This document shows, piece after piece, positions 9,847 to 20,980 of a stretch of DNA of 64,000 bases (position 1 is the stretch's first letter; each line of letters begins with the position of its first letter). The stretch is from the NCBI GenBank assembly GCA_030762895.1, contig CM061067.1, positions 47,765,667 to 47,829,666 on the forward strand. The letters are read 5' to 3'. The notes under the pieces were generated by a model. The model saw nothing but the letters and a program-made list of their open reading frames with translations, was not told where the DNA came from and did not search any database. The position numbers were made by a program, and so were the translations under genes. The stretch is from Sophora flavescens. Its lineage: Eukaryota > Streptophyta > Magnoliopsida > Fabales > Fabaceae.

Positions 9847-11267
9847 CTTTCTGAATGAGAAGCTGTATTTTTTATATTTGCTAGGAAGAGAAATGAACTA
9901 AAACGTGGTCTCAGGAGCACTTTGAGAAGAGTTTTTAAATCAAGGAGGACCAATTGGAGCTCTTCAAGTTAAGGGGTGCTCTAAATCAGGAATGAAATGG
10001 CTTTCTGTTATTGGAATGGAAAATGTGCTTCATCAATACTATTAGACTCTTTTAGTGCTTGTATTGATAATTTAACCTATGCTAGTGATTGGCATGATCT
10101 CAAATCACTAGTTCCAAGGAAGAAAGAAGAGGACGGGGAGAAATTAGAGTTGAAGATAATGTCACTGTTAGTGTTAGAGCAGCATGCATTTCTGTTCTGA
10201 CTCCCTGTGCATTGCATAGGCAGGTGGAAAGGATTTTAGGTTGGTCAAGTATACCATTCATCTAGGTATACGAGGTTCCTTTAGTTTCAACTTTCATCTA
10301 TGAGGAGATGATTCGTTCTCATATCAAGGTTTTGTTGTATGATTTTATCATAATTAAAATATCATGAACAATTTTTTCTCTAGTTGTGAGAGTAAATACA
10401 TTTATATTAATATCCTTTCTTTCACCAGCTACTCTTCTCCTTGAAATTTACAGAGGTATATCTTGATTAGAAAGCAAAGCATTTAATTCTGCGTCCCAGC
10501 TTGTTATGCAAGCATACCTATGAATATGATCCACATCTCTTCTTATGCTTTGAATCAATAAAATTAAATTGAGGTTAATTTCTATGGTTGTTAACTTGTT
10601 ATATGTTGAATGGATGAGTGTATTTGTCAATGAAAACTAACATTTTTAATTTGTTATGGAAATGTTAATGGTCATCAACTACCGAGTAAATACATTATTT
10701 TTTATCTGTCCATGACTGTTATTAGCCTGTTTACAAGCACTCATGCAGTCATCTTCAGTCGGGCTTGCTATTTGATTAATTGCACATCGATTAGGTGGAA
10801 TCTTTCCTGTTTAGATGTACTATAAACCGGTCTATTACAAGAAAGCTTGCTGTGATGTGATGTCATTTCTGTTTGTTTAATTTGCTGCATTTTCAGAAGT
10901 CCTGACTTCTAGATCTGTGGTACTTGATTGCATTTAAATAGTTCATTTTGTTTGTACTGAATTTTGAAAAACTTGCCCATTAGAGAAGCATTACGTTTAT
11001 CGGCTAACAGGACAATCCACTTTCAATAGTGCTATTGAAATATGATCCTTTTGAAGAATAGTAGTCCGAAAGCAATGCTGCAAACATTCTACTAGTGCAT
11101 TCACCAGGTTATGCTGGAATCATGTGACAGCATAGATTATCAATTTATGATGATGATTTTCTCATTTGATGCTCTGCAGTAGGAATAGTAGATCTGTACA
11201 ACATAATACATAATACGTTAATTGGCAAGTATAAGAAAAGAGAGAGTAATAGACTGATTGATGACTT
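9847..11267. other. 3' UTR of the PORR gene and intergenic DNA
   Basis: No coding sequence is convincing here. The first several hundred bases probably include the PORR 3' UTR, and an AATAAA at 10556-10561 could be its polyadenylation signal. The rest is AT-rich unique-looking sequence with no recognised repeat. Confidence 0.5.
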
Positions 11268-12128
11268 GGGGAGCATTTGGAAGAGCTTAATTAAGCTCCT
11301 TTTGACTTATCTGATTACATAAACTCTTATGCGGTGTGTTTGACAGAGCTTATCAAAAGAGCTTATGACATCTCATAAGTAGTTTTTGACTTATTTTGAT
11401 AAGTTAGTGAAACAAGCTTATGATATTTCTAAAAGCTCTTATGGAACCCTAGTCCCTTCTTCTTCTTCGTTGAGCGGAGCAGGGGAACCCTAGCACCGCC
11501 TCCGCCTGTGAGCTCCGTCGTGCGCCGCCTTCCGACTGCGAGCTCCGTCGTGCGCGGTCGTCCTTCCACAGTCGGCTTTGTGCTCCACCATCGACCGCCC
11601 TTTGAAGCACCTTGCCACAGTCGGCTTTGTGCTCCATCATCGACCGCCCTTCGAAGCAGCTTGCCACAGTGCTTCTCCACCCATCGCCGTCGCGTCACGT
11701 CGTTCGCCGTTACAGATCCTACACCCAGCACTTCATTTGTTCCAGCCGTCAGAGGGGGAGAATGTGTGGCGGATCTGAGATCAGTTACTGGCGGTTTGGG
11801 AATGATGGAGCACGACGCGGCGTAGCTTCTGGTCTGAAGCGGAGAACGCGAGTTGCTGGCGGTGTGAGAACGATGATGGCGGATCTGGGATCCCTTTTTC
11901 ACTGCTTCACACGAGGGAGCCCTAACGAGGAAGGAGAAGGGGATTCTCGGGGGTCATGGACTCTTTTCGAAGTATGTATCCAAACACCTTAATTTTATAT
12001 AAGTGTTTTTGAAAATATGCATCCAAACGCACATGACTTATTGAATTTAAGTGCTTATGGCATAAACTCTCATGTTATAAGGTCTTATACGATAAGTGCT
12101 TAGTTAAGTTGTTTACCCAAACACACCC
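11268..12128. mobile_element. hAT-like MITE with GC-rich cargo (Pack-MITE-like)
   Basis: The ends GGGGAGCATTTGG and (reverse complement) GGGTGTGTTTGG, with their subterminal CTTATG/CATAAG words, match those of the 329-bp element at 6931-7259. The centre (about 11445-11965) is entirely different. It is strongly GC-rich, with CCGCC/CGTCG words and short tandem repeats, in an AT-rich neighbourhood. Several frames stay open across it but their translations are low-complexity and overlap on both strands, so no protein is claimed. It may be captured exon or 5' UTR sequence. No exact target duplication was found. Confidence 0.6.
11510..11664. repeat. 30-bp and 49-bp tandem repeats in the MITE cargo
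   Basis: GAGCTCCGTCGTGCG recurs at 11510 and 11540 (period 30). A 49-bp unit containing GTCGGCTTTGTGCTCCA recurs at about 11567-11615 and 11616-11664, with a partial third start. The copies differ by only a few bases. Confidence 0.85.
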
Positions 12129-12647
12129 TTAGATGAAGATTATATAAAATCCCTTTGACTTAAGTTGTTGATGTTTGTGGATCTCAATTGAAATGGTCCA
12201 ACAGCTCACGACTAGGCTCTTCATCGAAAAATGTAGCATTTGAGAAGCATTGGGGCTAGCTAATTGTTGTCTCGCATATCCAAAACTGATTGCATAATAC
12301 TAATGTTCATAGATTTTGTGAAAGACTGAAAGCTATGTTGACATTAAGTTCCACTATGCACATTAAAAAATTGGAGACAATGAAGACTGCATTACATCAA
12401 GTCTTAAGCCGTGAGTCTGCCAATGCCTAGAGCAGTCTCCTTTATGGTATAAATGAAACACTCCTGAATCCTGATCACAAGTTTTGAAGCAAACACAACA
12501 ACAATAATAACAATCACAATAAAGCCTTGTCCCACTGGTTGGTCACAGGCTGAAGCAAGTATATGGTAGAGATAAACTTGAAAAATACCAATCCACTTTA
12601 TCTAGTCTTAGCAACAAAGACGGATGAGTTGCTCCTTTTACAGGCAA

Positions 12648-14969
12648 CTAATGATTTTTAGTTCTGCTCTTTGACCTGTTCTTGCTTTTCTGGGAAACAC
12701 TAACACTGCTTCTATGCACACTGGGGGAACTTGATCCTCCTTGGCCACCTTTCTTCAGTGCTCTTTTGTTGAAGCTCCGGGTGTTGTTCCCAAGTGCAGC
12801 TTTGGCAACACTATCAGTAAGTATTTCTCGTGCCCTCTGAGGCTTGATTGGTTGCTTATTCAGGTATACAAGCTTTGGAAGAAGACCACAAACTGCTTTT
12901 CGTAGCTGCTCATCACTGATGTTGCTTTGAATTGGATTTCCTAGCAGATTAAGGGCCTGAAGTGAGTTGTAGTTAGCCACAAGCTGGCCTAATGGTTTTG
13001 TTGTTGTTATTTTGTTAAAGCTCAAGTCCAGAACTGTTAGCTTTAATAACCTGTGTAGCCCCTCAACATCACTTATCTTGTTCCCCGCAAGATATAGCTC
13101 TTTGATAAGTGTACAATTCGATAACCCTGAACAAAGACGTGTGAATGGTTGTGTTGGAGAAAATACTTCATGAAGGGTAACAAATTTGAGAAGTAAATAA
13201 ATAAAACCTCCATTGAGCATCAGCAAATACAAAAGAAACTAACCTTGTCCAATTCTTGAAATGCGATTGTAGCTTAAGTTAAGTACCCGCAACCGGGTTA
13301 GTTCTCTGAGGCCCTCGATGGTGCTGATCTTGTTTCTTGACAAATTAAGTGTATGAATACCCTTTGGGAGAAATCCAGGTGTGATATTAACTGCAAATCA
13401 ATGAAGAGGAGAACCGATCAATTCAGTTAGTTAGAGTTGTTACTAGTTCCTGTTATATTAAGAGTTACTTTTTTCTGTCAAAGAAGTTATACCTATGAAG
13501 TTGCTAGACAAATTGACAGAGCGGAGACCAGAGAAGTGTGATATAGCTGGAATGGCTTTTATGCCAATACCAGATATATGAGCTGTAGTTGATGCTGGAT
13601 TCAGTGACTGGACCATGCTATTGGCAATCAAAATCTCCTTTGAAAGATTGGCATCCGGTTGTCGAATCAACTGAGCCGTGCTTCTTGCCATTGATGTACC
13701 AGCCTCTGGAGAAGGTGGATAGACAATGCTTCCCATATTGTCATCATCAAAATCATCCTCAGGCAGTGGCTGCTGAATTTCAAGATCTTTCACCCACTCG
13801 TCCACTCTGTTAAAGGAGGATGATTCTGTTGAGAAAGCTACCCACTGGGTCTGTGGCCAAAAACCGAAATTTTCTTTGTGAAATCTGCTCCACCTTTGGT
13901 TATCGATATTTTTATCAATGCAGCTTTTCTGGAAAAATTCCCCAGAAGATGACCCAGGTGAGGGTGATTCCACATGTCTCATCAAAGCCTTACCTTGCTT
14001 TGGCTCAAGGGTGTCTGAAGAGTACCCACCACATTGACTTTTTAAAGCAGCACTTGCAGGATGTAATTGTGTTGATTTGCTTAACTGAGGTCTATGTATA
14101 TTCCTGTGGCTCCAGAGGAACAACTTCCACCACAATCTTTTGCTTCTAGAAGGGAGAACTTGACTTGAGGAATGCCTTTTCAGCATCACTCTATCAGCAC
14201 TGCAGTGAGTCATCACAGACCTGGGGCTTTCAAGATTAACCATCTGATTTGCTGATAATTCCTGTGAATCCTCAAAATTCTGTGATTTTGGAGATAGAAA
14301 GTCATGAGTTTTCTTACTAAACACATCCCTTCTTTCCAGGTTAGAGCAGGATCGCGTGAGCTTTGGAGAAGCCCAAAAGTCTGCCTTGCCAATCCCAGGA
14401 TCACTTATATGTCCACTTAGGATCATATCAACACTCTTTTTGTTGTATTTATCATCTCTGTCTTCCAATTGAATGTTATTGTTGGCTTGGTTTTCATATA
14501 AACTGGGACTTTTCATCTTTTTATCTGTTGGATCATATCCTCTTTCATGGACTTGGAGGTCAAAATCAGAGAGTTCCCTCTTGATGGAGGGTGAATCTTC
14601 ATGCTCATCTTCCCCTTCATAAGCATCCTCAGTTTCAGCCTTCACAGGACTCTCAAGATTCATCACCCTCACATTGGTCCTTGAATTCTTCCGGATCAGA
14701 TCAAGAGTGCCTGAATTTAGATCACGAATCTCTGATGAAATCTGTGGGTGTTGTACTTTGACAGGTAGAGTTTTAAATTCCCTTTTTGAAGACCTTTGAT
14801 TATCCTGAAGAGGCAAGCAAAATGAGACCAAAGCAGGTAAATTATATGGTTTAACCAATCTCTCAAAAACAAAAACAAGACACAATATCCAACACACACA
14901 TATATAAATATTTACCTCTTTTCTGTCCTTCCTTCCAGTCAAAACAGATATACATCTACACATGGCCAT
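12648..14969 (-). CDS. SDS22-type leucine-rich-repeat protein (annotated in plants as outer-arm dynein light chain 1-like)
   Basis: Four coding exons on the minus strand: 14969-14916, 14804-13493, 13390-13244 and 13126-12648. All junctions are GT-AG and phases agree, giving 1992 nt (663 residues). Residues 1-440 are mostly disordered, rich in Ser, Asp and Glu with many SP dipeptides, and include a short Trp-rich basic stretch (KRLWWKLFLW). From about residue 440 to 600 there are at least five SDS22-like repeats: LRSVNLSSNFI, IHTLNLSRNKISTIEGL, LRVLNLSYNRISRIGQGL, IKELYLAGNKISDVEGL and LTVLDLSFNKI. A capping segment, NPIQSN...LVYLN, and a Lys/Ser/Arg-rich tail ending KSRTKNH follow. Proteins with this plan exist throughout land plants, but their role is poorly defined. 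The LRRs suggest protein binding, possibly at microtubules. The start is the first ATG of exon 1; a second, MCRC, lies two codons later. Confidence 0.87.
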
Positions 14970-15700
14970 TGCAGAAGATGAAGCTTGTTCTAAAATCTTG
15001 ATCCTTTTTTTTTCAATCTTCTTGTAATAGCACTAGCTTACATACAATCCTATTGCAGCTCACATCTCTACTCAATGATAGTTTATCAATAACAAAGACA
15101 TATTTCTTTGAAATGGAAAATCACATTGGATCAGAGGAGTGAATCAAAAGTTAGCCATAATCAGTGGGAAGGTGTAGGACAAGAGATTGGAGACTGTCCA
15201 GGCAAAATTGGGAACCAGAAAAGCAAGGACCAACACCTGCTAAGGTTGGTGAAAATATGGCTAGAGAGTTGGCCAGAGTTGTAGATGCTGCAGCTCTTCA
15301 AAGCTCCACAAATGTTTGTCACCGAAAATACACCTACCCAGTTGAAGACCAAACATTCAGGTACATAAACAAACATGATAAGAAAATTCCAGAACCCCCA
15401 CTAAACAATTTACAAAACCCTCCAAGACCAATACATACTGCAAAATAAGAATACTTTTTTATGGGGTGTGCTAATTACTCGGAATTCAATTATCTCTAAA
15501 AAACCAAAACAAAGTTTCAAACTATGAAGTTTTAACAAAAGTAACTAAACAATCAAAGGAGCGATAAACTAACCTTGCAACACACAGACACAGCCCCACG
15601 AACATTTATATGTCTCTATGCTGTTAATTTTCAAATTTCAAGTGAATATAATTGTATCGTGTGTATGTGTGTGTTTGTGTTAAGAAATAGATTGTTTTGA
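14970..15700 (-). other. Probable 5' UTR and upstream region of the LRR gene
   Basis: Reading on the minus strand, a likely leader exon ends at a good donor (GCAAG|GTTAGT, exon edge 15574). A further untranslated stretch would then precede the ATG at 14969. A frame of 94 codons on the plus strand (15164-15448) overlaps this region but has no recognisable similarity and is probably fortuitous. A TG-rich run near 15655-15680 may lie in the promoter. The exact exon edges are uncertain. Confidence 0.35.
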
Positions 15701-16474
15701 AGTGGTGGGTGGAGCAGGCAGCAGGTGTATTATTTGTTCTGAAAAAACAATGAAAGACACACACATACGCGCAACCAACACGGTGTGTTCTCTGTGTGAC
15801 GTGCCTACTGCATGTGCTACTACATCAATTTAATCCAACCACAATACGACACTATATACATATATATAAATATCATTATTATATGTATTTTTTTTGACTG
15901 GATCATTATTATATGTATTGCCATTTTTATTTTTCGCTAATTTCGAATATGAATCTCATTTTCTTTTTCGTGTAATCCTCACCTCAAAAATTTTCTTCTT
16001 TTTTAAAATAAGACGTAACTTACCATTATTCTATTCGTCAACGATAGCAACCCTCAATTATCATTTCAAATAAAAACCATCATTGAAGTTGGTATGTGAT
16101 TATTTCATTTTGAGATATTAAAAATAAATCAAGATTTACCATGTAATGATAGATAACTAATATTAGTGACCATATCATTAACAGAAATTATCAAATGACT
16201 AATTAGAAATTTACAATTTGATAGCTTAATAAATAATAAATAATTCGTAATTATTTGCAATTATTCAAGTTCAAGATGATGTGTTTATAACTGTATATAA
16301 TTCTGATTGGAGATCATACAAAAAAAATGATTAAGGATCAGACAAGGTGGGCTTATAGTCAGTGACTCAGAGGGAACATGAGAGGCTGATTAGAAAGGAA
16401 TCCTATAATTGTCTTTTGGTCAATGATAGAGCCGCACCAATTTGAACCAAGAGACTATAGCTGTGGCTACGTAC
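15701..16474. other. Intergenic DNA without recognised features
   Basis: AT-rich sequence upstream of the LRR gene. No gene, tRNA or clear element terminus was seen. Confidence 0.5.
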
Positions 16475-17178
16475 GGGGGTGCAAAAGTCGGTCCGGTCCA
16501 AGAACTCGTCACAACTCATGATGTTTGGGTTGGGTCTGATCCTAACCCGTAGAAGAGAATGGACGAACTCATATCTCATTTTGTAACCCGGCTTCGGGTT
16601 AATCTTCGGATTACCCAACCCGTCCCATATAATAAAACTATAGTTTTATCCTTGCCTATAATACGTTTCACGCACGATCATTAAGAAAGAAGTATACTAA
16701 ACTTATACTCTCACATCTCACGTCTCACACTAGTCCAATTGGTGGCTTTTATGAAGCATTTTGTAGCTTTATGACATTTAAAGAATCTTGTTTGATGAGA
16801 GTATTTTGTTTTTAACAATGTGGGTTTGGTAACATGATCATCAAGGAAGCATCTAGCAAAATGATTTATTTGTTGATATGTTGTAGCATCTAATTTTGGA
16901 TCCATTGGTGCCTTTTAGATAACATTTTTTGCTTATACTTTACCTTGTAAAAAAATTAACATTTTTCTGCTCATAGAAATTTTATTTATAAAGAATCTAT
17001 TTAAATCCGGGTCAACCCGATCCCTTTCCATTTAGATTCGGTCTTAAACCAACCCGCTTATTACCGGGTTTCTTCGGATCTAGGGACGAGTTCGGGTTCA
17101 AAGATTTGACTCTATCACTGTTTAGGGCTGGATAAAGGACAAGCATAACCCGTCCCAACCCATCCCATGCTCACCCTT
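16475..17178. mobile_element. Probable non-autonomous hAT-like element with GGGTT/AACCC subterminal words
   Basis: The left end GGGGGTGCAAAAG and the reverse complement of the right end (AAGGGTGAGCATGGG) resemble each other. Both subterminal regions hold many AACCCG/CGGGTT words, such as TAACCCGGCTTCGGGTTAA near the left and GGGTCAACCCGATCC near the right. This mirrors the design of the clear hAT element at 7838-8546, but no target duplication was recognised. Confidence 0.5.
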
Positions 17179-17810
17179 AGTTTTGGCTAAAATTTTTCCA
17201 TAAAAGTGGCTTAAGTGCTTGACGTGTTTTTAATAATTTATAAACCAGTTATAACTCTTTTTATGAAGTACTGTTTAAATTATTAGCTGTAAGTCAGTTA
17301 TTTTGTAGACTAATCATATTTAATTTTGAGTTTGGATACTCTCAAGTAATATATACCAATTATATTAGAGAAAAATAAACACCTTTTGTTGTGCTTACAC
17401 AAATTTTGTTATGATTAGTTATAAAACCCATTGGCTATGTTAAGAAAAAAATAAATATTTCTCTTTTTGATATAACACCCTTGTATTACTCAACAGCATA
17501 CGTGAATTCAAATCCTTTAAATCTTTAAAGAAACGTTTTAATTTTAAATTGGACTCATGTTTCTTGTGAAAAATATTTACTTCATTTTTCACTCTATTTT
17601 CTCAGATTTTCAAATATCTTTTGTCAGAAATTGATTCTGTGTAACTCATGAAATACAACTCCCAACTGATCATCGGTTTGGACAATATATACTACTATCC
17701 TGCAAGCTGCACTTTGAAGTAAGTATGTGGTTGGTTCTATTTTGGAAATAGTAGAAGTGTTTTTATATCTATCAAACATGATACTTGTAAAAAAATAGTT
17801 GTTTGATTAT
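17179..17810. other. Intergenic DNA without recognised features
   Basis: AT-rich sequence with no coding signal and no clear repeat terminus. Confidence 0.45.
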
Positions 17811-18032
17811 ATGTTTGGGGAAACGATTTTATATCCAAAATTGATTCTATCAAAAGTAGCTTGAAGTATCTTTTGTTTTTGAATTGAAAAACTATACTAA
17901 GTTTTACATCAAACTTACTTTAAAAAAATTCTCAAATATAAATCACTTTTCTTCAAACTCAATTATATTGAAATCAATTCTACAAAATTAATTTCATCCA
18001 AAAATCACTTTTTTTAAACACTCATCCAAACA
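17811..18032. mobile_element. Short MITE-like inverted-repeat element
   Basis: The left part (ATGTTTGGGGAAACG...CCAAAATTGATTCTA) is inversely related to the right part (TAATTTCATCCAAAAATCAC...ACTCATCCAAACA). The whole could fold into an imperfect hairpin of about 220 bp. Similar TGTTTGG-ended MITEs are common in plant spacers. Family assignment is uncertain. Confidence 0.4.
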
Positions 18033-18170
18033 ATCACTTAAAAGTTGAATCTAGTTTGGATCACTTGGCAGTGCTTTATTTAATTTTGGGTAAAAGTTGA
18101 AGTCACCACTCTCCCAACATATATGGCATGGCATGCATGCATGAGATGGGCATGGACTGGTTGTTGACTT

Positions 18171-19172
18171 TTTTTTCCAAAATATCCACTTTTAGAAACT
18201 ATATATCAAAATAACCTCCTTTTGAAACAATTTATCAAACTAACTTATTTTTGAATAAAAAATTATTTTTTTAGTGGCGCCAGTTTGACTGGTGTCATTG
18301 ACTTGTTGACCTGCCACGTGGTAGGTCATGAATGGTCCGAAAAATTCGAAAAAATAAAAAATAAAAAAAAAATAGAAAAACATTTTTTTTGGCCAAAAAA
18401 AAAGGTCAGTGCCACGTGGCGCCAGTTTGACTAGCGTCATTGACCTGCCACGTGGCAGCTCCTGATTGGTCCGTCAGTTTTTTTTAAAAAAAAAGATTAA
18501 AAAAAGGTTTTTCTGGTTAAAAAAAAGAAAGTTAGATTATTAATTAATTAATATAACTCTATTAATAAATTTTATCATTATTTAATTATATTAATAATAT
18601 AATTAATAATTAATTAATTAATACCAATTAAAATTTATCATTATATGATTATAGTAATTAATAATAATATACTAATTTTAAAATACAATTATACCAATTA
18701 AAAGGTTTTTGGGTAAAAAAAATAAATAAAGAAAAGAAAATTAGATTATTAATTAATTAATATAATATTATTAATAAATTTTATCATTATATAATTATAC
18801 TAATTAATAATACTAATAGTATAATTAATAATTAATTAATACCAATTAAAATTTATCATTATATAATTATACTAATTAATAATAATATACTAATTTTAAA
18901 ATATAATTATACCAATTAAAAGGTTTTCTGGTTAAAAAAATTAAAATAAAGAATAGAAGTTAGATTATTAATTCATTAATATAATTCTATTATTATTTTT
19001 CGGATCAATCATGACCTATCACATGGCAGGTCAATAAATCAATGATACCAGCCAAACCGACACTACTAAAAAAAATATTTTATTTATATAAAAGTAGATT
19101 GATTTGATAAATTATTTCAAAGGAAGATTATTTTGATATTAGTTTCTAAAAATATATCACTTAAAAAAAAAA
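18171..19172. mobile_element. Foldback element with long (about 170 bp) terminal inverted repeats
   Basis: 18171-18345 and the reverse complement of 18995-19172 align over their whole length. Both carry TTTTAGAAACTA...ATCAAAATAA, TTTATCAAA and the inner GC-richer words GTTTG(A/G)CTGGT, TGACCTGCCA and AGGTCATGA. The inner part of the left repeat (CGCCAGTTTGACT...GACCTGCCACGTGG) is repeated directly at 18420-18475. The interior consists of AT-rich tandem units. Long TIRs suggest a MULE-like or foldback element. No transposase and no certain target duplication were seen. Confidence 0.75.
18500..18945. repeat. AT-rich tandem repeat, units of about 200-217 bp, just over two copies
   Basis: Units start with AAAGGTTTTTCTGG or variants at about 18503, 18701 and 18918. 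They continue with TTAGATTATTAATTAATTAA, TTATCATTATATAATTATA and ACCAATTAAAA in the same order. They form the interior of the foldback element. Confidence 0.8.
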
Positions 19173-20160
19173 CATAATTGCAAGCTTTTGGTTCTTGTGG
19201 TTTCATATTTCAGAGTGTGTCTCATTTCATTTGAGCAGAACCAACCAAATCTGTGTAGTACACACAATCGTACTCGATGCCACCCTCTAGATCTAGTTGT
19301 CACTGACACCACTTAACCAACGGATTGTCGTATATTGGTGTAATCAACTTTTCTTCTCCTCTTCTAATCCAATGTATTATCTCTTTCACTGTCACTACTC
19401 TCTTTCTTTCTAATATTGGTTAACCTGCGATCTTATAATCATTTTGAATTTGGTTTTTATATGTGAAAATTTTTAACATCAGTCTTAAACTCTTAATATG
19501 TATAATTATTTTTAATATTCTTGTCATTTATTGTTGTCATATTTGTTGGAGTTAAAATATAGAGATCGATTTGAAAATGATTGTTACAAATAGAGGTTGA
19601 ATTCAACTTTTTTATCCATATATGTGATAGTAACTTTTATATTGGTCATTATACGTGGTAATTAATTTCATTTTGATCCATATGTTTTAACTTCAACGAA
19701 TAAACAGTGATTATCAAATTAAAAATATTCCTACACATTTCAATTTTTTTCAAAATAAAGATTAAATTTGAAACCAATGTCGACATCCAATTCTGCCATA
19801 CAACCCTGTATGAAGATGCAGGAAACTTCTCCAAGTCCTCCTATGGCCTTTATTAAAGCACAGACTGGGCAAATTGTTTTTGAATCAAATGACAAGACTG
19901 AAGTGCATTTTACCCTTTATTTTATAAATATCTGACAGCACTTTTACTTTAAAGAGAAAAAAATTCAGGATTAGATGCAGTAGTTAATTAGTTATCGATA
20001 TGATGATTGAATTTTTTAACACAATAATTACTTACAACATTTTATCATAAAGCCGAATATTTTCAATGGCTAGGATTCAAAATCCTAAAAAACAGAATAA
20101 TTAACTCTAATTATACAGAATGATCAGGGGTGGACATGGATGGAGATCAGGGTGTCGACT
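19173..20160. other. Intergenic DNA without recognised features
   Basis: AT-rich and without convincing coding sequence. Only short fortuitous frames occur. Confidence 0.5.
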
Positions 20161-20438
20161 CAGGGATGGACCCAGAAATTTTATGTTGTGGGGATAAAAC
20201 TCATATATAAATTTACAATGTAAAAATTATAACATATCATTTATGAAAATATAAATATACATCATAATTACTCAGAAATATTATGTTATGGGAGCAAAAC
20301 TCGATGTTTTTTATGAAAATTTATGTTGCTTTTAAGTAATTTATTTCAATAAAACACATATATAATTTATTTAGAAAAGTTTTTGACATTTAAGTCGGGG
20401 CATTTGCTCCCACATTGGAAGCTATAGGTTCGTCTGTG
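20161..20438. mobile_element. Small MITE-like element
   Basis: The left end CAGGGATGGACCCAG and the reverse complement of the right end (CACAGACGAACC) share a CA..GA.G.ACC pattern. The interior is AT-rich and includes a repeated word (AAATTTTATGTTGTGG and AAATATTATGTTATGG). A second sequence starting CAGAGGCGGACTTGG at 20588 looks like the end of a related copy without a clear partner. Confidence 0.4.
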
Positions 20439-20870
20439 CACTTGCATACCCTGACTTTAATAAAATTACAAGTAAATATTTTAGATGTTTGTATTTTGTC
20501 CCCACTTTTTTTATATATTTGAACCTAGTGCCCTTTTTTTTCTCTATTTTTCCAACAAACAAAGTCACACAACCGGCCAACCTGGGACAGAGGCGGACTT
20601 GGATGATTGGGAGGACCAAGTGTAAAAATGTTCATCCAATAAATATACATGCATCAAATTTCAGTCAAAATATTCATAATTATATGTTTTAAATATTAAT
20701 TACATTAATAATATATCAAAATACGGAACACATCTTTTACATGTCACGAAAATCATCTATAATCTATAATTGAATTTATATTAAACTATTTAACATATAC
20801 TAAACTTTTCAATAGTTTTTTAAATCAAAAGAATTGTGTGATCTACAACTTACAAGAGAATTGGCAGTGG

Positions 20871-20873
<3 letters not shown>

Positions 20874-20921
<48 letters not shown>
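20874..20921. repeat. (AT)n microsatellite
   Basis: About 24 uninterrupted AT dinucleotides. Confidence 0.95.
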
Positions 20922-20922
<1 letters not shown>

Positions 20923-20980
20923 CATTTATTTCATTTATTTATAATAATAAAAAATAGGGAGGGTCCCCACCCATAATATA

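Noticed and set aside
11429..11992. Several overlapping frames on both strands in the GC-rich MITE cargo
   Set aside because: GC-rich DNA keeps many frames open. The translations are low-complexity and none shows a domain.
15164..15448. Plus-strand 94-codon frame upstream of the LRR gene
   Set aside because: No recognisable domain and no splice or promoter context. It overlaps the probable 5' leader of the minus-strand gene.
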